From positions 992,001-1,056,000 of the forward strand of contig OY970397.1 of NCBI GenBank assembly GCA_963720515.1: DNA of 64,000 nt, written 5' to 3'. Below, piece by piece: positions 25,853-34,466 of the stretch. Both the position numbers and the translations under genes were made by a program. The notes below the pieces were generated by a model. It was not told the origin of the DNA. It searched no databases and saw only the letters and a program-made list of their open reading frames with translations. The number at the start of each line of letters is the position of its first letter. Position 1 is the first letter of the stretch. Source of the stretch: G963720515 sp963720515 (GTDB taxonomy: Bacteria; Actinomycetota; Thermoleophilia; Gaiellales; Gaiellaceae).

Positions 25853-28800
25853 TTAGCCCCGCAGGACGGCGCGGCGCGGGCCCGCGAGGAACCCGGCGTC
25901 CACGAGGAGCGGCATCGCGGCGGAGTCGGCGACAGGCTCGCTGTCGAAGCGCTCGACCGCGAGGCGCTTGACCCCGGTGCGGCGCGCGTGCTCGACGAGC
26001 GCCTCGAGGGCCGGGCGGAGCCAGGACTCCTCGGGGTCGCGGAGCGGGACGAGCGAGCGGCCGCCGCGCTCGACGAAGAGCGCCGGGTCGCCGCCGAGCG
26101 TGACCACGAGCGCGCCCGCGACCCGCGCGGCCCGACCGTCGGCCCGCTTCGGCCAGGGGAGCGCGGCGCCGTACGGCTGCGCCGGATCGGCCGCTGCGAG
26201 GACGAGGCGGGCGTCCTTCGGCGGCTCCTCGCGGAGCCGCTCGACCGCACCCGGCAGCGCGAACTGGGCGCCGCCGAGGCTCTCGACGAAGTAGCCGCGG
26301 CGGCAGAGCCCGAGGGTCTCGAGCTTGCGGAGCTCCTGGTACACGCGGGCATAGCCGCCGGGCACGCCCTCGGCCCGCACGCCGTCGCGGGTCACGATCC
26401 CCTGGCGCTCGAGCAGGAGCTCGGCGAGCGCGCGCGGGTCCGGCTCGCCCGGGAAGAGGCCTGCGGTCGTCGACCAGCGGCCCTGCGTCGCGGTGATCGC
26501 GTTCGCGCGCGTGCGCGAGAAGCGGCGCGGGCGGCGCTCAGGGCGCGGCGTCTGGAACCGGCGGCTCGCGCGGAGCGGCTGCCAGGCGTCGTTCGTGACC
26601 TCGCCCGCCCAGACGAGATCCCAGAGCGACGGCAGGAGCGTCTCCTGCTCGAGGCCGGTCGCGGCGGCGAGGTCGTACCAGAAGAGCGCGCCGTCTCCGA
26701 GAGCCTCTCGGACCGCGTCATGCGCCTCGTCCTCGGGCGGCGGGAGCGCGGCCGGGCGGCCCAGCGCGGGCGCGTCCTCGCGGAAGAAGAGCGCCACCCG
26801 CTCGAGGCCCGCGCCGACCCACACGACCTCGCCCGAGGCGCAGAGCCCGTCGAGCTGCTCGCGGCGGTAGTCGGGCACGCGGCGCGGAAGGACGTCGGAC
26901 TCCCAGAGCGGCACGGGGAGCGACAGCCCCTGCAGCGGCACGAGCGCCTCGCGGAGCGTCGAGCGGCGGCCGACGCTCTGCCACGCGGGGAGGAAGCGGG
27001 CGAGCGCGGCCTGGTCGGCGGGCTCGACCTGCTTCCGCAGCCGGGCGAGGCTCGCGCGGCGCAGGCGGCGAAGAACGTCCGGGTCGCACCACTCTCGCTC
27101 GGTGCCGCCGGGGCGAAGCTCGCCGCGGACGAGACGGTCCTCGCGCTCGAGCGCGGCGAGCGCCTCTTCCATGCGCACGGCTTCGAGGCCGAACCGCTCC
27201 ACCGCCTCGGCGGTCGTGAACGGCCCGCGGCCGCGGGCGAAGCGGACGAGGATGAAGCCGAGCGGGTCCTCGCCGGCATCGAGGAACGCGTCGGGCAGCC
27301 CGGCGGGCGGCATGGCGCCGAGCGCGTCGCGATAGCGGCCCGCGTCCTCGGCGGCGATCAGCCTGTCCTCGCCGCCGATCCGGATCGTGACCGCGCGCCG
27401 CTCGGCGAGGAGCGGCTCGGCGAACGCCTCGTCGTATTCACCCGGCCGCTGGTCGCCGCGGCGGAGCAGCAGGTCGTGCAGCCCGTCCGGCGAGCGCGGC
27501 GAGCCGCGAAGCTCCTCCTCCACCTGGGCGAGCGCGTCCGCGTCGAGCAGATCGCGCAGCTCCTCCTGGCCAAGCAGCTCCTGGAGCAGATCCTTGTCGA
27601 GCGCGAGCGCTTGCGCCCGGCGCTCGGCCATGGGCGTGTCGTCCTCGTACATGTACGTGGCGACGTAGTCGAAGAGGAGCGAGGACGCGAAGGGCGAGGC
27701 GCTCGGCGTCTCGACGGCGACGAGGTCCACACGGCGGGCCTGGAGGTCGCCGAGCAGCGTCCGCAGCGCGGGCAGGTCGAAGACGTCCTGGAGGCATTCG
27801 CGCACGGTCTCGAGGACGACGGGGAACTGCGGGTAGCGGCGCGCGACCTGGAGGAGCGCCTGCGCCTTCAGTCGCTGCTGCCAGAGCGGAGTCCGCTCGC
27901 CGGGCCGGCGGCGCGGGATGAGGAGCGCGCGCGCCGCGTTCTCGCGGAAGCGCGCGCCGAAGAGCGCCGTCTGACCGAGCTCGGTCATGAGCAGGTCGTC
28001 CAGCTCGGACGGGTCGAGCACGAGGTCCTCGACCGGCGGGGGCGTGTCCGCGTCGGGCAGGTGGAGCGCGATCCCGTCGTCCGACCAGAGGGAGCTCACC
28101 TCGAGCCCGAGCGACTCGCGGAGGCGCGTGGCGAGCGCGAGCGCCCACGGCGTGTGCACCCGAGCGCCGAACGGCGTGAGGATGCAGACGCGCCAGTCGC
28201 CGATCTCGTCGCGGAAGCGCTCGACGACGATCGTGCGGTCCGACGGAATGGCTCCCGTGGATCGTTCCTGGTCTCGCAGGAACGTGACGAGGTTGGTTGC
28301 GGCGAGCTCATCGAGCGAATGGTCGGACCGCAGGCGCGCCGTGGCGGTGTCGTCGTCCAGCGCGACCAGCTCCCTGGCCGTCTTGCCGATCGCCGCGCCG
28401 AGCTCGTACGGGCGCCCCACGCCCTCGCCTTTCCAGAACGGGACGAGGCCCGGAATGCCCGGCGCGGGCGAGACGAGCACGCGGTCGCGGGTGATCTCCT
28501 CGATCCGCCACGTCGAGGCGCCGAGGAGGAACGTCTGGCCGGCGCGCGCCTCGTAGACCATCTCCTCGTCGAGCTCGCCGACCCGGCCGCCGCCGTCCAC
28601 GAGGTACACGCCGTAGAGCCCGCGGTCGGGGATCGTGCCCGCGTTCGTGACGGCGAGGCGGCCGGCGCCCTCGCGCCCGCGAATCAGCCCGGCGGCGCGG
28701 TCCCACGTGATGCGCGGGCGCAGCTCGGCGAACTCCTCGGACGGGTAGCGCCCGGCGAGCATGTCGAGCACGTTCTCGAGCTGGGCCCGGGAGAGCTCCC

Positions 28801-30079
28801 GGAAGGGATAGGCGCCGCGGACCAGCGTGTGCAGCTCCCCTACCTCGATTTCCTCTTGCGAGGAGATCGCTACGACCTGTTGCGCGAGCACGTCGAGGGG
28901 GTTCTTGGGGATCCGCGTTTCCTCGATCGCGCCGTCCTTCATCCGGCGCGCCACGACCGCGCACTCCAGGAGGTCGGCGCGGAACTTGGGGAAGATGCGG
29001 CCCTTCGACGGCTCGTCCAGGCGATGGCCCGCACGGCCGACCCGCTGGAGGCCCGCGGCGACCGACTTCGGCGACTCGACCTGGATCACGAGGTCCACGG
29101 CGCCCATGTCGATGCCGAGCTCGAGCGAGGACGTGGCCACGAGGCACGGGATCTCGCCGCGCTTCAGCAGCTCCTCCACCTCGAGCCGCTGCTCGCGTGC
29201 GAGGGAGCCGTGGTGGGCGCGGGCGATCTCCTTCTCCGCCAGTTCGTTCAGGCGGAGCGCGAGCCGCTCCGCGAGGCGGCGGTTGTTCACGAAGACGATG
29301 GTCGAGCGGTGCGCCTCCACGAGCTCGAGGAGGCGCGGGTAGATGGACGGCCAGATGGAGGGGCCGCGCGGGCCGTCGGGCTCGCCCTGCCCAGGCTCGC
29401 GCATGTCCTCGAGCGGGACGACCACTTCGAGGTCCAGCTCCTTCGCGCGCCCCGCGTCCACGAGCTCGATCGGGCGGCCGCCGGAGACGAACCGGCCGAT
29501 CTCCTCCATGGGCCTCTGCGTTGCGGAGAGCCCGATCCGCTGGAACGTGTCGTCCACGAGGCGCTCCAGGCGCTCGAGGGAGAGCGCCATGTGCGCGCCG
29601 CGCTTCGTCCCGGCGACCGCGTGCACCTCGTCGAGGATGACCGTGTCGATCGAGCGGAGGATCTCCCGCGCGCGCGACGTGAGCATGAGGAAGAGCGACT
29701 CGGGCGTCGTGATCAGGATGTCCGGCGGGCGGCGCAGCATCTCCGCGCGCTCGCGGGCGGGCGTGTCCCCGGTGCGGACGCCGACCGAGAGCGTCGAGCC
29801 GATGCCGGCGAGCGGGCCGCGCAGGTTCCGCTCGACGTCGTAGTTCAGCGCCTTGAGCGGGCTCACGTAGAGCACCTGCGTCCCCTTGCCCGGCTCTGCG
29901 CGATCGAGTGCGGAGAGGAACGCCGCGAGCGTCTTGCCCGAGCCGGTCGGCGCCTGGATCAGCGTGTTCGCGCCGGCCGCGATGACCGGCCAGCCGCGCT
30001 CCTGCGCCGGCGTCGGGGCGTCGAACGTGCCCTCGAACCAGGAGCGCGTCTTCGGGCTGAACGAGGCGAGCGCATCCAC
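25853..30079 (-). CDS. lhr: Lhr-type ATP-dependent DNA helicase
   Basis: Superfamily-2 helicase of 1408 residues, typical for bacterial long Lhr. The N-terminus has FDAPTPAQERGWPVIAAGAN (Q-like motif), Walker A QAPTGSGKTLAAFLSAL, DEVH box VILDEVHAVAGTKRG, motif III IGLSATQRP, and the second RecA domain with VFVNNRRLAERLA, VATSSLELGIDMG and QRVGRAGH (motif VI). After about residue 400 come the winged helix and Lhr core beta-barrel domain (LAVTNAGTIPDRGLYGVYLV), then the long C-terminal region found in Mycobacterium Lhr, a 3'-5' helicase induced by DNA damage. The GTG start has TACGCT 6 nt upstream. It is divergent from an HhH-GPD glycosylase; a second repair gene, nei, is 2.4 kb downstream. 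Confidence 0.96.
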   Translation of the reverse strand: MDALASFSPKTRSWFEGTFDAPTPAQERGWPVIAAGANTLIQAPTGSGKTLAAFLSALDRAEPGKGTQVLYVSPLKALNYDVERNLRGPLAGIGSTLSVGVRTGDTPARERAEMLRRPPDILITTPESLFLMLTSRAREILRSIDTVILDEVHAVAGTKRGAHMALSLERLERLVDDTFQRIGLSATQRPMEEIGRFVSGGRPIELVDAGRAKELDLEVVVPLEDMREPGQGEPDGPRGPSIWPSIYPRLLELVEAHRSTIVFVNNRRLAERLALRLNELAEKEIARAHHGSLAREQRLEVEELLKRGEIPCLVATSSLELGIDMGAVDLVIQVESPKSVAAGLQRVGRAGHRLDEPSKGRIFPKFRADLLECAVVARRMKDGAIEETRIPKNPLDVLAQQVVAISSQEEIEVGELHTLVRGAYPFRELSRAQLENVLDMLAGRYPSEEFAELRPRITWDRAAGLIRGREGAGRLAVTNAGTIPDRGLYGVYLVDGGGRVGELDEEMVYEARAGQTFLLGASTWRIEEITRDRVLVSPAPGIPGLVPFWKGEGVGRPYELGAAIGKTARELVALDDDTATARLRSDHSLDELAATNLVTFLRDQERSTGAIPSDRTIVVERFRDEIGDWRVCILTPFGARVHTPWALALATRLRESLGLEVSSLWSDDGIALHLPDADTPPPVEDLVLDPSELDDLLMTELGQTALFGARFRENAARALLIPRRRPGERTPLWQQRLKAQALLQVARRYPQFPVVLETVRECLQDVFDLPALRTLLGDLQARRVDLVAVETPSASPFASSLLFDYVATYMYEDDTPMAERRAQALALDKDLLQELLGQEELRDLLDADALAQVEEELRGSPRSPDGLHDLLLRRGDQRPGEYDEAFAEPLLAERRAVTIRIGGEDRLIAAEDAGRYRDALGAMPPAGLPDAFLDAGEDPLGFILVRFARGRGPFTTAEAVERFGLEAVRMEEALAALEREDRLVRGELRPGGTEREWCDPDVLRRLRRASLARLRKQVEPADQAALARFLPAWQSVGRRSTLREALVPLQGLSLPVPLWESDVLPRRVPDYRREQLDGLCASGEVVWVGAGLERVALFFREDAPALGRPAALPPPEDEAHDAVREALGDGALFWYDLAAATGLEQETLLPSLWDLVWAGEVTNDAWQPLRASRRFQTPRPERRPRRFSRTRANAITATQGRWSTTAGLFPGEPDPRALAELLLERQGIVTRDGVRAEGVPGGYARVYQELRKLETLGLCRRGYFVESLGGAQFALPGAVERLREEPPKDARLVLAAADPAQPYGAALPWPKRADGRAARVAGALVVTLGGDPALFVERGGRSLVPLRDPEESWLRPALEALVEHARRTGVKRLAVERFDSEPVADSAAMPLLVDAGFLAGPRRAVLRG

Positions 30080-30085
30080 CCGGCC

Positions 30086-30105
30086 AGCGTACCGGGCGCT
30101 AGCAT
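30086..30105. promoter_or_regulatory. Divergent -10 boxes of lhr and the HhH glycosylase
   Basis: Minus strand TACGCT (30091-30086) stands 6 nt before the lhr GTG; plus strand TAGCAT (30100-30105) stands 9 nt before the glycosylase ATG. The two repair genes thus share a 35-bp intergenic region and are probably leaderless or nearly so. Confidence 0.5.
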
Positions 30106-30114
30106 CGCCACCGC

Positions 30115-30675
30115 ATGCCCGACGCCCTCTACTTCACGGGCGATCCGGAGGCCGACGCGTTCCTCGCCTCCGACCCGCTCGCGCTCCTCGTCGGGTTCGC
30201 GCTGGACCAGCAGGTGAGCGTCCAGAAAGCGTTCTCGGGGCCGCTCGAGCTGCGCCGCCGGATGGGCTCGTTCGACGCGAAGACGATCGCGGAGACCGAC
30301 CCGGCCGAGCTCGAGGAGATCTTCCGCGCGAAGCCGGCGCTCCACCGGTACCCCGGCGCGATGGCCGTGCGCGTGCAGGACCTCTGCGCCGCGATCGTCG
30401 AGGACTACGACGGGCACGCGGAGCGCGTGTGGACGGAGGCCAAGACAGGCGCCGACCTCAAGCGGCGGCTCCTTGCACTCCCTGGGATCGGCGACATGAA
30501 GGCGCGCTCGCTCCTGGCCGTGATCGGGAAACGCCTGGGCGTCCGCCCGCCCGGCTGGGAGGACGTCGCGCCGACGCACCACACGCTCGGCGACGTCGAC
30601 TCCCCCGAGGCGCTCGAGGCCTACCAGACCGCGAAGCGCGCGTACAAGGCCTCGCTCCGCGCCGCCAAGGCGTAG
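30115..30675 (+). CDS. HhH-GPD family DNA glycosylase-like protein
   Basis: 186 residues. The protein starts YFTGDPEADAFLASDPLALLVGFALDQQVSVQKAFSG, the form of an uncharacterised HhH-GPD subfamily in actinobacteria. The helix-hairpin-helix motif is LLALPGIGDMKARSLLAVIG (about 122-141), which binds the DNA backbone. The GPD region then reads VRPPGWEDVAP; the catalytic Asp usually follows the hairpin by about 18 residues, and Asp at WEDVAP or GDVDS is a candidate. No iron-sulfur cluster cysteines. Base excision repair is likely; the lesion is unknown. It is transcribed divergently from lhr. Confidence 0.85.
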   Translation: MPDALYFTGDPEADAFLASDPLALLVGFALDQQVSVQKAFSGPLELRRRMGSFDAKTIAETDPAELEEIFRAKPALHRYPGAMAVRVQDLCAAIVEDYDGHAERVWTEAKTGADLKRRLLALPGIGDMKARSLLAVIGKRLGVRPPGWEDVAPTHHTLGDVDSPEALEAYQTAKRAYKASLRAAKA

Positions 30676-30687
30676 ACGAACGCCCGG

Positions 30688-31869
30688 CTACGCGGCCCCG
30701 GCGAGGAGCGAGGAGCGGGCCTCGCGCACCATCTCGCGGGCGATCACGAGGCGCTGGATCTCGTTCGTGCCCTCGTAGATCTGCGTGATCTTCGCGTCGC
30801 GCATCATGCGCTCCACGGGGTACTCCTTCACGTAGCCGTAGCCGCCGAGGACCTGCACGGCCTCGGTCGTGACCCACATCGCGGTGTCGGAGCAGAAGAG
30901 CTTCGCCTGTGCGGAGGCCTTCGTCAGCTCGGGCCCGTCCACGCCCTCGTCGGCGAGGCGGCCGAAGCGGTAGAGAAGCCCGCGCGCGGCCTCGCACGCC
31001 GTCTCCATGTCGGCGAGCTTCGCCGCGATGAGCTGGTGCTGCGCGATCGGCTTGCCCATCGTCTCCCGCGTCTTCGCGTACTCGAGCGCGTAGTCCGTCG
31101 CGCCCTGCGCGATGCCGAGCGCCTGCGCCGCGATGCCGGGCCGCGAGCGGTCGAGGATCCGCATGGCGATCTTGAAGCCCTCGCCCTCCTCGCCGATCAG
31201 GTTCGCCGCGGGGATCCGGCAGCCGTCCATGAAGACCTCGCCCGTCGTCGAGCCCTTGATCCCGAGCTTCGGCTCGATCCGCCCGACCGAGAAGCCCGGC
31301 GCGTCGGCCTCGACGACGAAGCACGAGATGCCGGCGTGGCCCGCGTCCGGGTCGGTCTTCGCGAACACGGTGTAGAGCCCGGCGACGCCCGCGTTCGTGA
31401 TGAAGCGCTTGCCGCCGTCGAGGATGTACTCGTCGCCCTCGCGCCGCGCCGTGGTGCGCATCGCCGCCGAGTCCGAGCCCGAGCCCGGCTCCGTGAGCGC
31501 GTAGGCCGCGAGCCACTCGCCGCTCGCGAGGCGCGGCAGCCACTTCTCCTTCTGCTCGTCCGAGCCGGCCAGCTTGAGCGCGAGCGAGCCGAGCTCCTGC
31601 ACCGCGAGGATGAGGCCGGTCGTCGCGCACGCGTTCGAGATCTCCTCGATCGCGACAAGCAGGGTGAGCGTGCCGGTGCCGGTGCCGCCGTAGCGCTCCT
31701 CGAAAGGGAGCGCCAGGATGTCGTGCTCGCGGAAGAGCTCGACCATGTCGTGCGGGAACTCGGCCGACGCGTCGATCTCCGCCGCGCGCGGCGCGACGTG
31801 CTCGCGGGTGAGCGTGCGGACGAGCTCGCGGATCTCGCGCTGCTCGTCGGTCAGGAAGTCGGTCGCCAT
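30688..31869 (-). CDS. Acyl-CoA dehydrogenase
   Basis: FAD-dependent dehydrogenase of 393 residues, starting MATDFLTDEQREIRELVRTL. Motifs: AYALTEPGSGSDSAAMRTTA (substrate and flavin contact), YILDGGKRFITNAGVAGLYT, FTVGRIEPKLGIKGSTTGEV-type central domain, VQVLGGYGYVKEYPVERMMRD and QIYEGTNEIQRLVIAREMV. The Glu of IYEGTNE is the catalytic base position. The protein is closest in style to short-chain/isobutyryl-type enzymes; the precise substrate is open. It stands alone, converging on the glycosylase gene 12 bp away, with the broken WD40-like gene upstream on the same strand. Confidence 0.93.
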   Translation of the reverse strand: MATDFLTDEQREIRELVRTLTREHVAPRAAEIDASAEFPHDMVELFREHDILALPFEERYGGTGTGTLTLLVAIEEISNACATTGLILAVQELGSLALKLAGSDEQKEKWLPRLASGEWLAAYALTEPGSGSDSAAMRTTARREGDEYILDGGKRFITNAGVAGLYTVFAKTDPDAGHAGISCFVVEADAPGFSVGRIEPKLGIKGSTTGEVFMDGCRIPAANLIGEEGEGFKIAMRILDRSRPGIAAQALGIAQGATDYALEYAKTRETMGKPIAQHQLIAAKLADMETACEAARGLLYRFGRLADEGVDGPELTKASAQAKLFCSDTAMWVTTEAVQVLGGYGYVKEYPVERMMRDAKITQIYEGTNEIQRLVIAREMVREARSSLLAGAA

Positions 31870-31932
31870 CGCCCGCGGATCCTAGTTCCAGACGAGATCA
31901 CGGGCGACGATCGGGAGTGCGTAGAACCTGCG

Positions 31933-32900
31933 TCACGATGGTCCGCGGTCGGCGGCGCGAAGAGGCGTCCCCGCCGGGCGAGGCGAGGACGCCGAAGAGC
32001 CTCGTCGGGCGACCAGGCGATCGCTTGGCCCGTGCGGATCGGGATCGCCGACGAGCTCGCCGCTCGAGTCCGCGACGACGAGGCCCGTCCGTCGGCGATC
32101 ACGGCCGAGACGTAGGTGCCGCGTGGGCTCGGGCGTACCGTGCCAGGATCGTGTACGGGCCGAGCGGCTGGCGCGACAAGCTTTCCGTCGCGGAAGAGCG
32201 CGAGGCCGTCGCGCGCCGCGTCCAGCGGGATTCGCGGCGACGATGACCGCGAACGAGGTCATCGTCGAGCCACGCGGCCTCGCGCACGAAGGGCGTGTTC
32301 CGGCCCCATGACGTCCCGGCGAGCTCCCGCGTGAGCTTCGCGCGAGTGAGGAGCGGGACCGGGTTGAGCGCACGGCCTCCCGGCCGGCGCGCAGGCGAGC
32401 CGGTAGAGGCCGCCTCTCCAGACGGAGGTGAGGCGTCCGTCGGGCGTCCAGGCCGGGAAGCACCCGGGTCCGATCTGCAGGGTGCCGTCGTCGGCACCGC
32501 TGAAGCTCGACGAGGCCCGCGTGCAGGCAGCGTGCGCCGCGAGCGCGTCTTCGGGTCGAGCGCGACGCCATCGGGCGACCACGTGTTTCCGGGCGAGACC
32601 GTGAACTCGCAGGACGGCGAGATCCGCCTGCCTCGGCAGGTTGTCGAGGTCCGGGAGCCGCGAGGACGTGAAGCCCGCATCGCGTGTCTGCGTACGTGAT
32701 CGCCCCGCGCACGCCGAGCCGCCTGAGCGCCTCGATGAGCTCCGGCTGCTCGTCCGTCCGTCGTCGTCCGTCGGTCGGCGGCGGGCGCTTCGCCTCGGCG
32801 TTGTCATCGCCGCCCACGAACGAGTCCACGAGCGCGGCGAGCCCGACCGCGCAGACCGCGCCGACGAGTGCCCAGGTTCCGATGCTCTCGCACTCTCGTC
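31933..32900 (-). pseudogene. Secreted WD40/TolB-like repeat protein, broken by many frameshifts
   Basis: Protein-like stretches follow each other in changing frames on the minus strand. They begin with a membrane or signal segment (TWALVGAVCAVGLAALVDSF), then ALRRLGVRGAITYADTRCGL, RLPDLDNLPRQADLAVL, CEFTVSPGNTWSPDGVALDP, CFPAWTPDGRLTSVWRGGLY, PVPLLTRAKLTRELAGTSWG, PLGPYTILARYA and TGQAIAWSPDEA. The repeated W(S/T)PDG pattern is that of PD40/TolB-like beta-propeller repeats. At least six frame changes occur within 1 kb, far denser than elsewhere. No start codon is clear near 32,898. It may be a decayed gene or a locally poor stretch of sequence; most of the shifts would be fixed by removing one base. 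Confidence 0.6.
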
Positions 32901-32943
32901 GGTGATAGCACCCGGCCCGGGAACGCGCTACCCTCGCCGCCAC

Positions 32944-33282
32944 ATGCGTGAGTGCGCCGCGTGCGGCGGGTCGGTGGAACGCGAGTACCGCTTCTGCCCC
33001 TGGTGCGCCGCGCCGCAGCGCCTCAAGGTGGTCGAGTTCTTCCGCCCGCACCCGGAGATCGAGCACGACCGGGCGAAGGCGCTCCGCGTCTCGCGCTACC
33101 TCGGCGGCTCCGCGGAGGAGCGGCACGTGCGCTTCAGCGTCTGGGAGGAGACGACGTCCACCGCGCGGGTCGCGGGCGCCGTCTCGCTCGACGAGGGCGA
33201 GGCCGAGCGGCTCGCACGCTTCCTCGCGGATCCGGCCGGGGCCGAAGCGCCCACCGACACGCTCGCCGACACGATCGTCTAG
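32944..33282 (+). CDS. Zinc-ribbon protein, 112 aa
   Basis: Starts MRECAACGGSVEREYRFCPW and contains a four-cysteine zinc ribbon (C-x2-C ... C-x2-C: CAAC and CPWC) in the first 22 residues. The rest (VVEFFRPHPEIEHDRAKALRVSRYLGG, HVRFSVWEETTSTARVAGAVSL) looks like a small beta domain that ends with an acidic helix, LDEGEAERLARFLADP. The family is not known to me; similar short zinc-ribbon proteins occur in many actinobacteria. TACCCT stands 9 nt before the ATG. Its stop shares CTAG with the convergent Xaa-Pro peptidase gene. Confidence 0.8.
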   Translation: MRECAACGGSVEREYRFCPWCAAPQRLKVVEFFRPHPEIEHDRAKALRVSRYLGGSAEERHVRFSVWEETTSTARVAGAVSLDEGEAERLARFLADPAGAEAPTDTLADTIV

Positions 33283-34448
33283 AGCTCGACGAGCTCCTCG
33301 GGCGCGTAGGTGAGCCGCTCGGCCCCGTCCTCGGTGACGAGGTACGAGTTCTCGATCCCGACCGCGCCGGCGCCGGGGAACACGAACTTCGGCTCGAGCG
33401 CGAAGACCATCCCGGCCACGAGCGGATGCTCCCAGCCGCGCGCGAGGAGCGGCAGCTCGTCGATCTCGAGGCCGAAGCCGTGGCCGACAAACGTGACGCG
33501 CTCGTCGGTGCCGCCCATGAACCCCTCGCGATCTCCGGCCAGCTCGACGGCGCGGTCGTAGAGCGCGGCGCCGGTGACGCCGGGCCTCGCGTCGGCCGCG
33601 ACCCCGGCGAGGATCTCGCGCGCCGCCGCGTAGGCCTCCGTGAAGCGCGAGTCGAGCGGGCCGAGCGAGAACGTGCGCGTCTGGTCGGCGAGGTAGCCGT
33701 CGATCGCGCCGGCGAGGTCTACGAGGATCGGCTCGCCGCGGCCGATCGGCCGCGCGGAGGCGCCCTTCGACACCGCGACGTTCGGGCCGGGGCCCACGAT
33801 GGGCGTCTCGGTCGAGCCCGGGACCGCGCCGCTCGGGCCGGCGAGGATCGACCCGTAGAAGAGCTCGTTGTTGAACGCGCGGAAGCGAACGGGGCCCTGG
33901 TGCCCGGCGAGCCGGAGCTCGCGCTCGAGCTCGGCCGCCAGCTCGAGCTCGGTCATCCCCTCGCGTGCGTGGCGCCCCATCCATTCCGCGACGTGGGAGA
34001 GCTGCTCGGCCGCGGCGCGGATCCGCTCGAGCTCCCACGCCGACTTCACCGCCCGCACTCGCCGGAGCGCGGGCGAGCAGTCCGCGACGTCGATCCCTTC
34101 GAGCCGGCGAACATAGCCGAGGTAGGTCGTGGCCGGGAGGACGTCGAGCTCGAACCCGACACGGCCGCCTGCTAGGCCCGCCTCGGCGAGCGCCTCGGGC
34201 AGCTCGCGGAGCGACCGCAGCGGCTCGACGCGCTCGAGCGGGCTCTCCGCGACCGCGCGCTCGAGCGTCTTGCGAACGAGCAGCACGGGCTCGCCGTCCG
34301 CCGGCACGAGGAGGTGCGCGCTCTGACCGGTGCCCGCGAGGTAGACGAGGTCGGTCTCCTGGACGACGACCGCACCGTCGAGGCCGTCCTCGCGGAGCGC
34401 CGCCTGGAACGCGCCGATGCGCCGGTCGATTTCCGCCCGCGGAATCAC
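33279..34448 (-). CDS. Xaa-Pro aminopeptidase-like M24 metallopeptidase
   Basis: Pita-bread-fold peptidase of 389 residues. The N-terminal creatinase-like domain starts AEIDRRIGAFQAALREDGLD; the catalytic domain carries the metal ligands in order: LVDLAGAIDGYLADQTRTFS (two Asp), VTFVGHGFGLEIDELP (His), ALEPKFVF (Glu) and GIENSYLVTED (Glu). It removes N-terminal residues preceding proline. GTG start at 34448 is 18 bp from the divergent amidohydrolase GTG. It ends in CTAG shared with the zinc-ribbon gene. Some family members are prolidases; the subgroup cannot be decided from motifs alone. Confidence 0.92.
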   Translation of the reverse strand: MIPRAEIDRRIGAFQAALREDGLDGAVVVQETDLVYLAGTGQSAHLLVPADGEPVLLVRKTLERAVAESPLERVEPLRSLRELPEALAEAGLAGGRVGFELDVLPATTYLGYVRRLEGIDVADCSPALRRVRAVKSAWELERIRAAAEQLSHVAEWMGRHAREGMTELELAAELERELRLAGHQGPVRFRAFNNELFYGSILAGPSGAVPGSTETPIVGPGPNVAVSKGASARPIGRGEPILVDLAGAIDGYLADQTRTFSLGPLDSRFTEAYAAAREILAGVAADARPGVTGAALYDRAVELAGDREGFMGGTDERVTFVGHGFGLEIDELPLLARGWEHPLVAGMVFALEPKFVFPGAGAVGIENSYLVTEDGAERLTYAPEELVEL

Positions 34449-34466
34449 GGCGGTAGTCTCGCAGCC

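Noticed and set aside
25988..30217. Continuous 1409-codon open frame on the plus strand
   Set aside because: It is antisense to lhr in the frame that stays open in GC-rich DNA; composition is Arg/Ala/Glu-rich without domains, while the minus strand encodes a textbook helicase.
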